From assembly GCA_031254795.1 (NCBI GenBank), contig JAIRTS010000154.1:1-6904 (forward strand): a stretch of 6,904 bases of DNA. The letters run 5' to 3'. The translations under genes were made by a program, and so were the position numbers. The stretch comes from Treponema sp. (GTDB taxonomy: Bacteria > Spirochaetota > Spirochaetia > Treponematales > Breznakiellaceae). The notes under the pieces are model-generated. The model did not search any database. It was not told the DNA's origin and saw only the letters and a program-made list of their open reading frames with translations. Numbering within the stretch: position 1 is the first letter of the stretch; every line of letters starts with the position of its first letter. Below are positions 1-5,558 of this stretch, one piece after another.

Positions 1-66
1 ACCAGACGGCCCCATCTGGCCCTGAACTATGAAACGCCTGAAACAATGCACCGTATGGCTGCATGA
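1..66 (+). CDS. C-terminal end of an IS3/IS481-like (rve-fold) transposase, cut by the window edge
   Basis: Frame 1 is open from the window edge to a TGA at 64-66 and reads TRRPHLALNYETPETMHRMAA. The RRPHxALxYxTP signature is the classic tail of the DDE integrase-core (rve) transposases of IS3 and IS481 elements, in which it lies after the catalytic glutamate, near the end of the protein. The enzyme cuts and joins DNA at the ends of its insertion sequence. Only about 21 residues are visible, so the catalytic residues, the length and the exact family cannot be judged. A probable IS right end follows the stop within 30 bases, as expected for these compact elements. The other two frames stop at once (24-26 and 30-32) and show nothing recognisable. 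Confidence 0.75.
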   Translation, partial: TRRPHLALNYETPETMHRMAA

Positions 67-96
67 AAATCTGTCAACCTATTTCAGGACTTGACA
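1..96 (+). mobile_element. Right end of an IS3/IS481-like insertion sequence
   Basis: After the transposase stop, bases 72-96 run TGTCAACCTATTTCAGG… and finish in TTGACA. TGTCAA (72-77) is the inverted complement of TTGACA (91-96). IS3/IS481 elements have TG…CA termini, so the CA at 95-96 is a plausible tip, read from the other strand as TGTCAAGTCCTGAAATAGG. Phage-like coding sequence starts straight after it. The left end and the target duplication lie outside the window, so the boundary is inferred from the terminal dinucleotide and the change in content. The element is oriented with the phage genes. Confidence 0.6.
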
Positions 97-121
97 GCAA
101 CTACCCCGGCAGGAGTATCAT
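91..121 (+). promoter_or_regulatory. Possible outward hybrid promoter at the IS tip
   Basis: TTGACA at 91-96 is a perfect -35 hexamer in the last six bases of the presumed IS. TATCAT at 116-121 matches five of six bases of the -10 consensus and lies in the adjoining phage sequence. The 19-base spacing is longer than the usual 17, which weakens the call. Several IS families are known to carry an outward -35 box that makes a hybrid promoter with neighbouring DNA. If active, it would transcribe the baseplate, fibre, glycosyltransferase and methylase genes. Confidence 0.25.
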
Positions 122-345
122 CGCCGTTCGCGGGAACCGGCAAAGGGAAATTCACCGGAAACAAAGCCGCGATTGAAACAACGCTTAAAGCCTGTTTTTC
201 GGCGATGAACGCCATGTCAGAGGGCGGCGACGATTATTTCGCCGCGCGGCTGGCGGCGGCGGTTGGCGCGTATTTGAAAGCAGGATCGGTGAGTGTAACG
301 CTGCAATCGCCGCTTGCGGGGACGGGCGCGGGGGCGATAGCGTGA
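91..345 (+). pseudogene. Small phage structural protein, probably 5'-truncated by the IS
   Basis: The 84 codons end with a TGA at 343-345 that overlaps the start of the gpW-like gene by one base. The protein is rich in Ala and Gly, has a helical middle (roughly residues 24-65, with FSAMNAMSEGGDDYFAARLAAAVGAYLKAG) and a short beta-like tail ending GTGAGAIA. The general pattern of a helix, then YxKxxxVxV, then a Gly-rich tail resembles small uncharacterised proteins seen next to baseplate genes in Mu-like phages, but I cannot name a family. The only start is a TTG at 91 that lies inside the presumed IS end and has no well-spaced ribosome site, and AGGAG at 111-115 has no start codon after it. 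The original gene most likely began further upstream and lost its 5' end to the insertion. Confidence 0.55.
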
Positions 346-719
346 TGGATTACGGAACCGATTTTCTGCTTGAGGATGATGACATTGTATTCACCCCTGA
401 CGGCGACATCGCCCTCGTGTCGGGCCCGCGCATGGTCGCCCAGGACATAGACCAGGTGCTTAAGACAACGCCCGGCGTGTTGTATTGGGATAAGGGACTG
501 GGAAGCTCCATGCTCCTATTTCTAAACGATAGCACCGTGGACACTGCTGCGGTTGTCGCCGAATTGGAACGGGTGGCGATTGCGGACGCGAGGGTTGACC
601 CGGACAGCGTGAAAGCCGGAGAGACCGGAACTAACAAATACCAGCTTGAGTTCGCGCCGATGGGCGCGATCAAGCCGGAGACGCTGGATTACGATTTGAG
701 TAAGGGGGCAAGAGAATAA
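345..719 (+). CDS. gpW/gp25-like baseplate wedge protein
   Basis: This is a 124-residue acidic protein, the usual size for the gpW/gp25 (T4 gp25-like, also lysozyme-fold-like) family of contractile-tail baseplates. Members sit in the baseplate wedge and help start sheath assembly. The visible pattern fits: an N-terminal YGTDFLLEDDDIVFTPDGDIALVSG stretch, then a helix with VAQDIDQVLKTTPG leading to YWDKGLGSS, and a late IADARVDPDSV segment matching the family's DPRV-type motif. I chose ATG 345 over GTG 342 because it overlaps the preceding TGA by one base (TGATG), a normal coupled arrangement. The stop TAA overlaps the ATG of the baseplate J gene. The order W-J-I matches P2- and Mu-type baseplate operons. 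Confidence 0.8.
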   Translation: MDYGTDFLLEDDDIVFTPDGDIALVSGPRMVAQDIDQVLKTTPGVLYWDKGLGSSMLLFLNDSTVDTAAVVAELERVAIADARVDPDSVKAGETGTNKYQLEFAPMGAIKPETLDYDLSKGARE

Positions 720-1780
720 TGCGGGAATCGTGGATTGACAAGAACGACAGCGTTATAAGGGACGACATAGTTTCCATCGCAAAGGAAAAGACGGGACTTA
801 CCAATTTCAAAAGTGCCGGAGTTCTGCGAGGCTTCATTGAGGTTTTGGCCAGCGTCGTGTTTTTCATTTACAAGACCGCGATCAACCCCATTTATGCCAA
901 CGCCACCCTTGACGGCGCGACGGGCGTATTCCTTTCGTTTTGGGGGCTTGCCCTCGGCGTGGTCAGGAAGGGCGAGAACAAGGCGGCGGGGCATTTCACC
1001 GGACATTCCTATGGCGAGGGATCCATCCCTGAAGGGACGTGGATTGTAGTGGAGGGAACGGAACTCCGCTACAAGGCGACGCGGAAAATCTCTTTCCAGG
1101 CTGACGCGGATTTTCCCATTCCGGTCACCGCCGAATTCGCGGGAAGCGACTACAACATCGGAAGCGAAATGCCGGTGCGTTGCACCCGCGTCATTCCGGG
1201 ACTGGACTCGGTTGAGGTCGGCGGCGGCAGGCAGACCGCGCCCGGCGAGAACGCCGAGGGGGATGGCAGCTACCGCGAGCGGATAAAAAATCGCTGGAGG
1301 AGCCAGACGCTTGGCGACACCAAGGCCACATATAAATACTACGCCGAGGAAGTGGGCGGGGTTCGGGAAGCGAAAATCATACGAACGCCCCGGGGTCCGG
1401 GAAGTACGGATGTGGTTGTCGCGTCCGTCGCCGGACTCCCCGCGGCGGAACTGATTGAAAAGGTGGAAGCCAATCTCAACAGCCACGAGCTTATGGGTTT
1501 TGACGTGCTGGTGAAAGCGCCCGACGTCGCCAACGTTCCGGTGCGGATTGAATATGCCGGAAACGCTGACGAGGCGGACATCGCCCTTATAGCGGAATCA
1601 TACGCGCGCGGATTGGGCATCGGGGGCAGGCTCGCGCTCAGAGACCTCTACGCGATCTATGAGCCGCTTGGACTTAAAACGGTGGAAATAATCTCCCCGG
1701 CGCGGGACGCGCAGGCGGCGGAAGCCGAAATTATTCAGGCGGACATTCAGTCGGTGAATATTACGGAGAAAGGCGCGTGA
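719..1780 (+). CDS. Baseplate J-like protein
   Basis: The 353-residue protein matches the baseplate J family (P2 gpJ, Mu gp47, T4 gp6-like), which forms the inner ring of the contractile-tail baseplate. Family marks visible in order are GATGVFLSFWGLALGV (about 66-81), SIPEGTWIVVEG (102-113), the AGSDYNIGSEMPVR stretch (the usual aG..gN...G element), PGLDSVEV followed by a Gly-rich loop and EGDGSYRERIKNRW (matching the E.D..yR.Ri motif), and VGGVREAKII (the family's pGV..a element). The start ATG overlaps the gpW stop (TAATG), and the end overlaps the next gene by four bases (GTGA). Length and gene order are both ordinary for the family. Confidence 0.92.
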   Translation: MRESWIDKNDSVIRDDIVSIAKEKTGLTNFKSAGVLRGFIEVLASVVFFIYKTAINPIYANATLDGATGVFLSFWGLALGVVRKGENKAAGHFTGHSYGEGSIPEGTWIVVEGTELRYKATRKISFQADADFPIPVTAEFAGSDYNIGSEMPVRCTRVIPGLDSVEVGGGRQTAPGENAEGDGSYRERIKNRWRSQTLGDTKATYKYYAEEVGGVREAKIIRTPRGPGSTDVVVASVAGLPAAELIEKVEANLNSHELMGFDVLVKAPDVANVPVRIEYAGNADEADIALIAESYARGLGIGGRLALRDLYAIYEPLGLKTVEIISPARDAQAAEAEIIQADIQSVNITEKGA

Positions 1781-2514
1781 GCGAAGTCAAAGACTTGATT
1801 GAAAAGACTGTCAATCCTCCTGGCATACACAAGAAAAACCGCCGCTCCCTTTTCGGGGCAATCAGGGACATCGGGGAAAGGGTGAGGGCGGACGCGCTCA
1901 CGGCGTTCAACGCGCATTTCCCCTATCTCGCCGACAGCGCGAAGCTTGAGGAACACGGCGCGGCTCTGCTCATTCCGCGCCTGCTTGAGGATACGGAAGA
2001 GGAATTCCGCGAACGCGTGGCCGCCGCCAGTTTCTTTTTAATGAGGGCGGGAGAGCGCGGATACATCGCCGAACAGCTTGACGCCCATTTCGGGAATACA
2101 TACATCGCGCGGGAGGAATTTCTGCGCGTCTTTGTCAAAGTCATCGGCCTTTCCGAGCGGGACAGGCGTTGGCTTTTAGAGTTCCTTGACAGCCTGATAA
2201 ACCCCAACGTGAGGTTGACAGTCTCCGAGTGGGTTCCTTTTATCGACGCCGTTCTTTCCGATGAAACGCGGAACATCCGCCTCTTGTATGGAATGAGCGA
2301 CAGTTTCAGGGAAGGCTCGCTCAAATATGGAGGCGGCGCGGCGCGGGACGACATGACCGCCGCGCTGTCGATGGCGACGCTGGACGCGGCCGCCATGAAT
2401 GAGGAAGCCAACTTCGGAATGCGGTTGCGCCACAAATACGACGGGCGACACAAATTTGACGGAAGTTTTAAATATAACGGCGGCGCGTTGTTGCCGCTAG
2501 AGGAGGAGCTATGA
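1777..2514 (+). CDS. Phage tail protein I-like baseplate/fibre connector
   Basis: This 245-residue protein follows baseplate J in the position of P2 gpI and Mu gp48, which join baseplate to tail fibres. The body is helical (LxxHGAALLIPRLLEDTEEEFRERV at about 58-83) and then has the LLEFLDSLINPNVRLTVSEW stretch (131-150), which resembles the family's pattern of a short helix followed by an EW pair. The last third is unusual: KYGG at 183-186, and then HKYDGRHKFDGSFKYNGG at 219-236, a set of K-aromatic-D/N-G repeats before an acidic end. The start is GTG 1777 in a GTGA overlap, with GGAGAAAGG just upstream. The stop overlaps the next ATG (ATGA). The family call rests on context and pattern together. 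Confidence 0.75.
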   Translation: MSEVKDLIEKTVNPPGIHKKNRRSLFGAIRDIGERVRADALTAFNAHFPYLADSAKLEEHGAALLIPRLLEDTEEEFRERVAAASFFLMRAGERGYIAEQLDAHFGNTYIAREEFLRVFVKVIGLSERDRRWLLEFLDSLINPNVRLTVSEWVPFIDAVLSDETRNIRLLYGMSDSFREGSLKYGGGAARDDMTAALSMATLDAAAMNEEANFGMRLRHKYDGRHKFDGSFKYNGGALLPLEEEL

Positions 2515-2966
2515 GCATCAAAGCCAAAGAGAAGGCGGCCGCGCGCGGGATTTTGCGGTATCGAAAAATCTACAAAGACGGGCGCGTGGAAGCCTGCGAG
2601 GGCGAAAACCTGATTGTCGACGCGGCTCGTGACCAGATGGCCCGCCTTGTCGCGGGCGACGCCGAAGAAAGGCGCGTCGCGGCAATCGCTTTCGGGACGG
2701 ACGGAAGCGCGCCTGAAGTCGCCGACACGGAAATCGCCGAGCCGTTCATAAAGACGGTTTCCGGCGTGGACTATCCCGCGCCTGGACAGGCGCGGTTTAA
2801 TTGGAATGTCGCCGAAACCGAGATGAACGGAAAGGCGGTCATGGAATTCGGCTTGCTGTGCGAGGACGGAACGCTGTTCGCGCGGCGCGTCCGGCAGACG
2901 CCGCTCAACAAGGATTCCGACTTCTCCCTTGAGGGGGATTGGACAATCATTTTTAACGGAGGCTGA
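2511..2966 (+). CDS. Conserved phage structural protein, baseplate-to-fibre region, function unknown
   Basis: The 151-residue protein has a basic start (MSIKAKEKAAARGILRYRK), a turn-rich middle with FGTDGSAPEVADTEI and PFIKTVSGVDYPAPGQARFNW, and a beta-rich end EFGLLCEDGTLFARRVR…SLEGDWTIIFNGG. The segment GxDGxAPxxxDTxI followed by EFGLL..DGTLFARR and LEGxWTIIF is a pattern I recall from unnamed proteins beside Mu-like tail fibre genes. It may be a fibre-base or adaptor protein, but that is inference from position. AGGAGGAG at 2501-2508 precedes the ATG, which itself overlaps the tail protein I stop (ATGA). There is no signal peptide or membrane segment. Confidence 0.6.
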   Translation: MSIKAKEKAAARGILRYRKIYKDGRVEACEGENLIVDAARDQMARLVAGDAEERRVAAIAFGTDGSAPEVADTEIAEPFIKTVSGVDYPAPGQARFNWNVAETEMNGKAVMEFGLLCEDGTLFARRVRQTPLNKDSDFSLEGDWTIIFNGG

Positions 2967-2968
2967 AA

Positions 2969-4009
2969 ATGGCGAAACTTGCGGAAGCCACGGAGTGGGT
3001 GGAGGACATTTACCGTCTTGAGATTGCCGATGACGCGATAGGCGGCGAGGACGGCGTCGCAAACCTTCAGGCGAAGCAACTGGGAAGCCGCACCCGGTAT
3101 TTGAAACAGGCGGTGGAAGCTCCGGTTCCCGCCGAAAGACTGACCGGAACGCTGACGGACGCGGCGGCTTCCACAACGCTTCCGCCAACCGCATCAGAGA
3201 CGATCTGGGCGAAAGTGCAGACGGCGCGGAACAACTTGAAGTCGCTGTTCGCCTCGCTGACAAGCCACACCGGAAACACGAGCAACCCGCACGCCGTCAC
3301 GAAGGCGCAGGTCGGGCTGGGAAGCGTGGACAACACCAGCGACGCGAACAAGCCCGTGAGTACAGCTCAACAGAACGCCTTGAACGCCAAAGCGACAAAA
3401 GACAGCGCGGGCAATGTGACAGACATATCAGGCATAGAGTTTACAGGCGTAGGCTCAGGCTACGTACATGGCGGCTACATGGACTTCCACCACGGGGGTT
3501 CCTCCGTCAACTTCACCTCGCGCATCATTGAAGAGAAGAGCGGAGAGCTTCTCGTTCAAGCCAACTTCAGAATTGCCGGCAACTTGCAAGTCGGTGCCTC
3601 CACCGGCGTTATCGGAATAGGCGATGACGCGGAGTTTGTGGACATCGGGCAGGTCAGCACACTCGGAATAAGAAGCAAGACAGACCCCGCCGGAACCAGC
3701 TATTTTTCGGTAATGCGCGGCGGTACATACCAACACGTGATAGCGCAGCACGACACCCCAACTTTCACCGCCGTCACGCTTCAAGGAGAACTGCTTCCCA
3801 GAACGAACCCTGTGCAAGGGAGTTTTTCCATCGGGCAAGAGGATTCGTTCACCCCTCCGCGAGGCTGGTATTCGTTTGGACGCGGCAACTCAAACGACTA
3901 TTTCGGCGCGGACGGCTCCGGACCCTATTCCGGCTATATGCGGATGGGGCATTGGAGCGGCGACTTCACGTACAATGGAAATACGACGGTTTATTACCGC
4001 AAATTTTAA
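2969..4009 (+). CDS. Tail fibre protein
   Basis: The 346-residue protein has a fibre layout. The N-terminal attachment part contains GGEDGVANLQAKQLGSRTRYLK (about 25-46), common at the base of phage fibres. A Ser/Thr/Asn-rich shaft follows with SNPHAVTKAQVGLGSVDNTSD (105-125) and KPVSTAQQNALNAK (128-141), a widespread fibre shaft repeat. The distal part carries GGYMDFHHGGSSVNFTSRI (168-186), close to the DFH…GSS…TSRI motif of receptor-binding fibre tips, and ends in a Gly/Tyr/Asn-rich stretch (YSGYMRMGHWSGDFTYNG). It should bind the host surface as a trimer. GGAGG at 2958-2962 sets the ATG. From about base 3415 the codon use changes (more ACA, TCA, ATA, GTA), which suggests a swapped-in tip. 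Confidence 0.9.
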   Translation: MAKLAEATEWVEDIYRLEIADDAIGGEDGVANLQAKQLGSRTRYLKQAVEAPVPAERLTGTLTDAAASTTLPPTASETIWAKVQTARNNLKSLFASLTSHTGNTSNPHAVTKAQVGLGSVDNTSDANKPVSTAQQNALNAKATKDSAGNVTDISGIEFTGVGSGYVHGGYMDFHHGGSSVNFTSRIIEEKSGELLVQANFRIAGNLQVGASTGVIGIGDDAEFVDIGQVSTLGIRSKTDPAGTSYFSVMRGGTYQHVIAQHDTPTFTAVTLQGELLPRTNPVQGSFSIGQEDSFTPPRGWYSFGRGNSNDYFGADGSGPYSGYMRMGHWSGDFTYNGNTTVYYRKF

Positions 4010-4014
4010 AGGAG
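4008..4014 (+). promoter_or_regulatory. Ribosome binding site that fixes the start at 4021
   Basis: AAAGGAG lies immediately after the fibre stop and six bases before ATG 4021. An in-frame ATG at 3952 would give a product overlapping the fibre gene by 58 bases with no comparable site, so 4021 is preferred. Confidence 0.7.
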
Positions 4015-4020
4015 CGCCTT

Positions 4021-4461
4021 ATGGCTATAACTGAAAAAGAAGTCTTGCGCGCGGACACCTGCGCGTTGTTGTCCCAACTGGCACGCCCCGGCTTTCCCGC
4101 AGGCTACGCCCGGATACACAGTTGGCGTATAAACCCAGGCGACCCGTCGTTCACCGCTTTATTGGCGCTTTATTACGACGAGTCCGCCCGGCGGGAGAAC
4201 CCCGAAAACTGCGCCTATTATGAAATGGGCGGAAACGTCACGCCGGAAACCCTCGCGGCGATACAGTCGACGGACGACAGGGACGTGTTCTACAAGGCGA
4301 TAGAATACTTCATTCATTTGCAAGCGTATCAAGCCGCGCTCCGCGGCATAGCGGATGACGGCGAGTTCGCGGCGGCTCTTGAGGAGAAGCGGACGGCGCT
4401 TGAGCGGCTGGACGGGGATTTGGGGTTGAACCTCTCGGACATCTTCCAACTGGAGGAGTGA
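4021..4461 (+). CDS. Unrecognised 146-aa protein; position suggests a fibre-assembly accessory
   Basis: I do not recognise this protein. It is 146 residues, acidic and mostly helical: MAITEKEVLRADTCALLSQLARPG at the N-terminus, a middle with FTALLALYYDESARRENPENCAYYEMGG and TPETLAAIQSTDDRDVFYKAIEYFIHLQAYQAALRGI, and a Leu/Glu-rich end (ALEEKRTALERLDGDLGLNLSDIF) that could form a short coiled coil. It lies directly behind the tail fibre, where phages of this type usually encode a fibre chaperone, but it shows no motif of the known Tfa or gp38 chaperones. Its stop lies one base before the glycosyltransferase ATG, with GGAGGAG at 4452-4458 embedded in its last codons, so the two genes are probably translated together. 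The composition matches the neighbouring genes. Confidence 0.65.
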   Translation: MAITEKEVLRADTCALLSQLARPGFPAGYARIHSWRINPGDPSFTALLALYYDESARRENPENCAYYEMGGNVTPETLAAIQSTDDRDVFYKAIEYFIHLQAYQAALRGIADDGEFAAALEEKRTALERLDGDLGLNLSDIFQLEE

Positions 4462-4462
4462 C

Positions 4463-5317
4463 ATGCCCGCCATAACCGTCGCCATGCCCGCCTACAACGC
4501 CGAGACCCATATAAAAACCGCGATGGAAAACGCCTTGTCGCAAACTTTCTCTGATTTTGAGTTGCTGACAGTCAACGACGGCTCCCAAGACCGGACGAAG
4601 GAGGCCATCAAGCGGATCGCCGAAGGCGACCGGCGCGTCGTCTTGCTGAGCCGCGCGGACAACCAAGGCGTGGCGGTGGCGCGGAGATCCCTCGCGGAAA
4701 ACGCGCGGGGCGAATATGTCTTTTGGCTTGACGCCGACGACCGCATGGAGCCTGACGCGCTTGAGGCGCTGTCGTCCGCCGCCAAGGAGAAAGACGCGGA
4801 CATAGTGTTTTTCGGCGAGGCGAAACATGAAAGGAAAGGCCTGACGCGCCGCTCGTATTGCCCGCCCGACGACTTGAGCCGCTTGATCAAACACGCCTTA
4901 AAGCGGAACGCCGTAAGCATGCGCCCGTTCATAAAGACAAGTTTGTTGAGGCGGTGCGTGATTCCTCCGACAAACTACGGCGAAGACATGGCGCTGGCGA
5001 TACAAGGCGCCGTCCTCGCCGGGAAGCGGGCGGGCTTGCCACGCTTCCTCTACCACTACAACTACAACCCGCGCTCGATATGCCACGCCGTCAGAAGCCA
5101 AGCGCGCAATCAAAGGGATTTGATCGCGGCTCTGGAGTGGACGGGGGCGTTCTTAATGGAGCGCGGCTATATGGAATTGGCGGAGATCGCCTTCAAGGAG
5201 ATGCGGCGGGTTTTTACACCTCATGGTGCGGCAATTACAGAAGGCGGTTTAACGCCTATAACCAAGTGCGACACATGGATAAGTTGTATAACAGCCTGTT
5301 CATTAAAACAACCATAG
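4463..5317 (+). CDS. Family 2 glycosyltransferase with a probably frameshifted C-terminus
   Basis: The fold is GT-A family 2, which transfers a sugar from a nucleotide-sugar to an acceptor. Visible motifs are VAMPAYNAETHI (6-17), TVNDGSQDRT (36-45), NQGVAVARR (67-75), the metal-binding FWLDADDRMEPDALE (87-101, DADD at 90-93) and NYGEDMAL (171-178), whose GED holds the usual catalytic-base position. There are no membrane helices, so it should be cytosolic. It lies in the late operon behind the fibre, so the acceptor could be the fibre, host envelope sugars or modified DNA; the sequence does not decide which. The last 33 residues (after F251) look out of frame. Adding one T to the T5 run at 5211-5215 would continue into YTSWCGNYRRRFNAYNQV… ending at 5325, giving about 287 residues with normal codon use. 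Confidence 0.85.
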   Translation: MPAITVAMPAYNAETHIKTAMENALSQTFSDFELLTVNDGSQDRTKEAIKRIAEGDRRVVLLSRADNQGVAVARRSLAENARGEYVFWLDADDRMEPDALEALSSAAKEKDADIVFFGEAKHERKGLTRRSYCPPDDLSRLIKHALKRNAVSMRPFIKTSLLRRCVIPPTNYGEDMALAIQGAVLAGKRAGLPRFLYHYNYNPRSICHAVRSQARNQRDLIAALEWTGAFLMERGYMELAEIAFKEMRRVFTPHGAAITEGGLTPITKCDTWISCITACSLKQP

Positions 5318-5325
5318 GAGGTTAA
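5211..5325 (+). other. Frameshift site and displaced C-terminal codons of the glycosyltransferase
   Basis: Two frames are open here. The annotated frame (to TAG 5315-5317) has about 9 of 33 codons with G or C in the third position. The -1 frame from TAC 5215 to TAA 5323-5325 has about 22 of 36, like the rest of the operon, and encodes an aromatic and basic stretch (GNYRRRFNAYNQVRHMDKLY) that looks like real protein. The switch point is the T5 run after GCGGCGGG. The phase does not match a canonical X-XXY-YYZ slippery site, and the P-site codon GTT would re-pair poorly on GGT. A one-base loss, in nature or in sequencing, is therefore likelier than programmed frameshifting. The TAA of the -1 frame is close to the next gene's ribosome site, which gives natural operon spacing. 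Confidence 0.65.
5317..5321 (+). promoter_or_regulatory. Ribosome binding site for the GTG-started small gene
   Basis: GGAGG is followed by nine bases (TTAATTATA) and then GTG 5331. It lies within the last codons of the restored glycosyltransferase frame. It is the main argument that the following 43-codon frame is translated. Confidence 0.6.
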
Positions 5326-5330
5326 TTATA

Positions 5331-5462
5331 GTGTATTTAGCAACGAAAAACGGCGTGGTGGCTTGCCACACCGACCTTGCGACGATGAAAGCCTTCGACG
5401 GGATTAAAACGCCAGACATGGAAATCACTGACAGGGAAATTCCGGCGTTGCCGGCAACATAA
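5331..5462 (+). CDS. 43-aa small protein of unknown function
   Basis: GTG 5331 opens 43 codons ending in TAA 5460-5462. The product begins MYLATKNGVVACHTDLATMK and continues AFDGIKTPDMEITDREIPAL. It has a short beta-like start, a His-Thr-Asp stretch and a PDMEITD segment. It has no signal peptide and no membrane segment. I recall similar small HTD…DGI…PDMEIT-type products in tail-fibre regions of Mu-like prophages, but cannot name a family. A well-placed GGAGG, codons ending mainly in G or C, and its position in the operon favour a real gene. A longer product by frameshift is conceivable, because another frame stays open from 5432 to the methylase start, but that stretch has no start codon. 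Confidence 0.55.
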   Translation: MYLATKNGVVACHTDLATMKAFDGIKTPDMEITDREIPALPAT

Positions 5463-5464
5463 AA

Positions 5465-5558
5465 GACGGGCAGAAACCCGGTGCGCCAACACCGGGCAGG
5501 CGAGTTGACGCCTTCAGGGTTGCCCCCGATCCTGCCCGAACTCGTGTACACCGGGCAG
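5465..5558 (+). other. Structured untranslated region upstream of the methylase gene
   Basis: The space between the small gene and the methylase (5463-5614) has no convincing gene but much complementarity. CCCGGTG (5477-5483) and CACCGGG (5490-5496) form a perfect 7-bp hairpin. CTGCCCG (5532-5538) can pair with any of three CGGGCAG copies (5467-5473, 5493-5499, 5552-5558). CGAGTT (5501-5506) pairs with AACTCG (5539-5544), giving a pseudoknot-type order with 5493-5500/5531-5538, although with no connecting bases. GGCG…CGCC (5499-5512) is another small hairpin. These choices exclude each other, as in a switching leader or attenuator, but I match no known riboswitch or ribozyme. No U tract follows the hairpins. 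Direct repeats ACACCGGGCAG (5489, 5548) and GCCTTCAGG (5510, 5578) point to an old duplication. Confidence 0.45.

Noticed and set aside
29..94. A 21-codon frame starting ATG 29 and ending TGA 92, with an ATGA overlap to another frame
   Set aside because: It lies inside the IS3-like transposase tail and IS end, has no ribosome site and is best explained as chance.
689..1486. A 265-codon minus-strand frame opposite the baseplate J gene
   Set aside because: It is a shadow of the GC-rich J gene on the opposite strand. The plus-strand product matches a known family.
1923..3263. A 446-codon minus-strand frame across three tail genes
   Set aside because: It is Ser/Arg/Pro-rich shadow translation spanning three well-supported plus-strand genes.
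3952..4020. An upstream ATG that would lengthen the 146-aa protein by 23 residues
   Set aside because: It overlaps the fibre gene by 58 bases and lacks a ribosome site, while AAAGGAG sits just before ATG 4021.
5207..5216. Programmed -1 frameshift signal in GGGTTTTTA
   Set aside because: The reading phase is not X-XXY-YYZ, and the P-site codon would mispair after slipping. A one-base indel explains it better.
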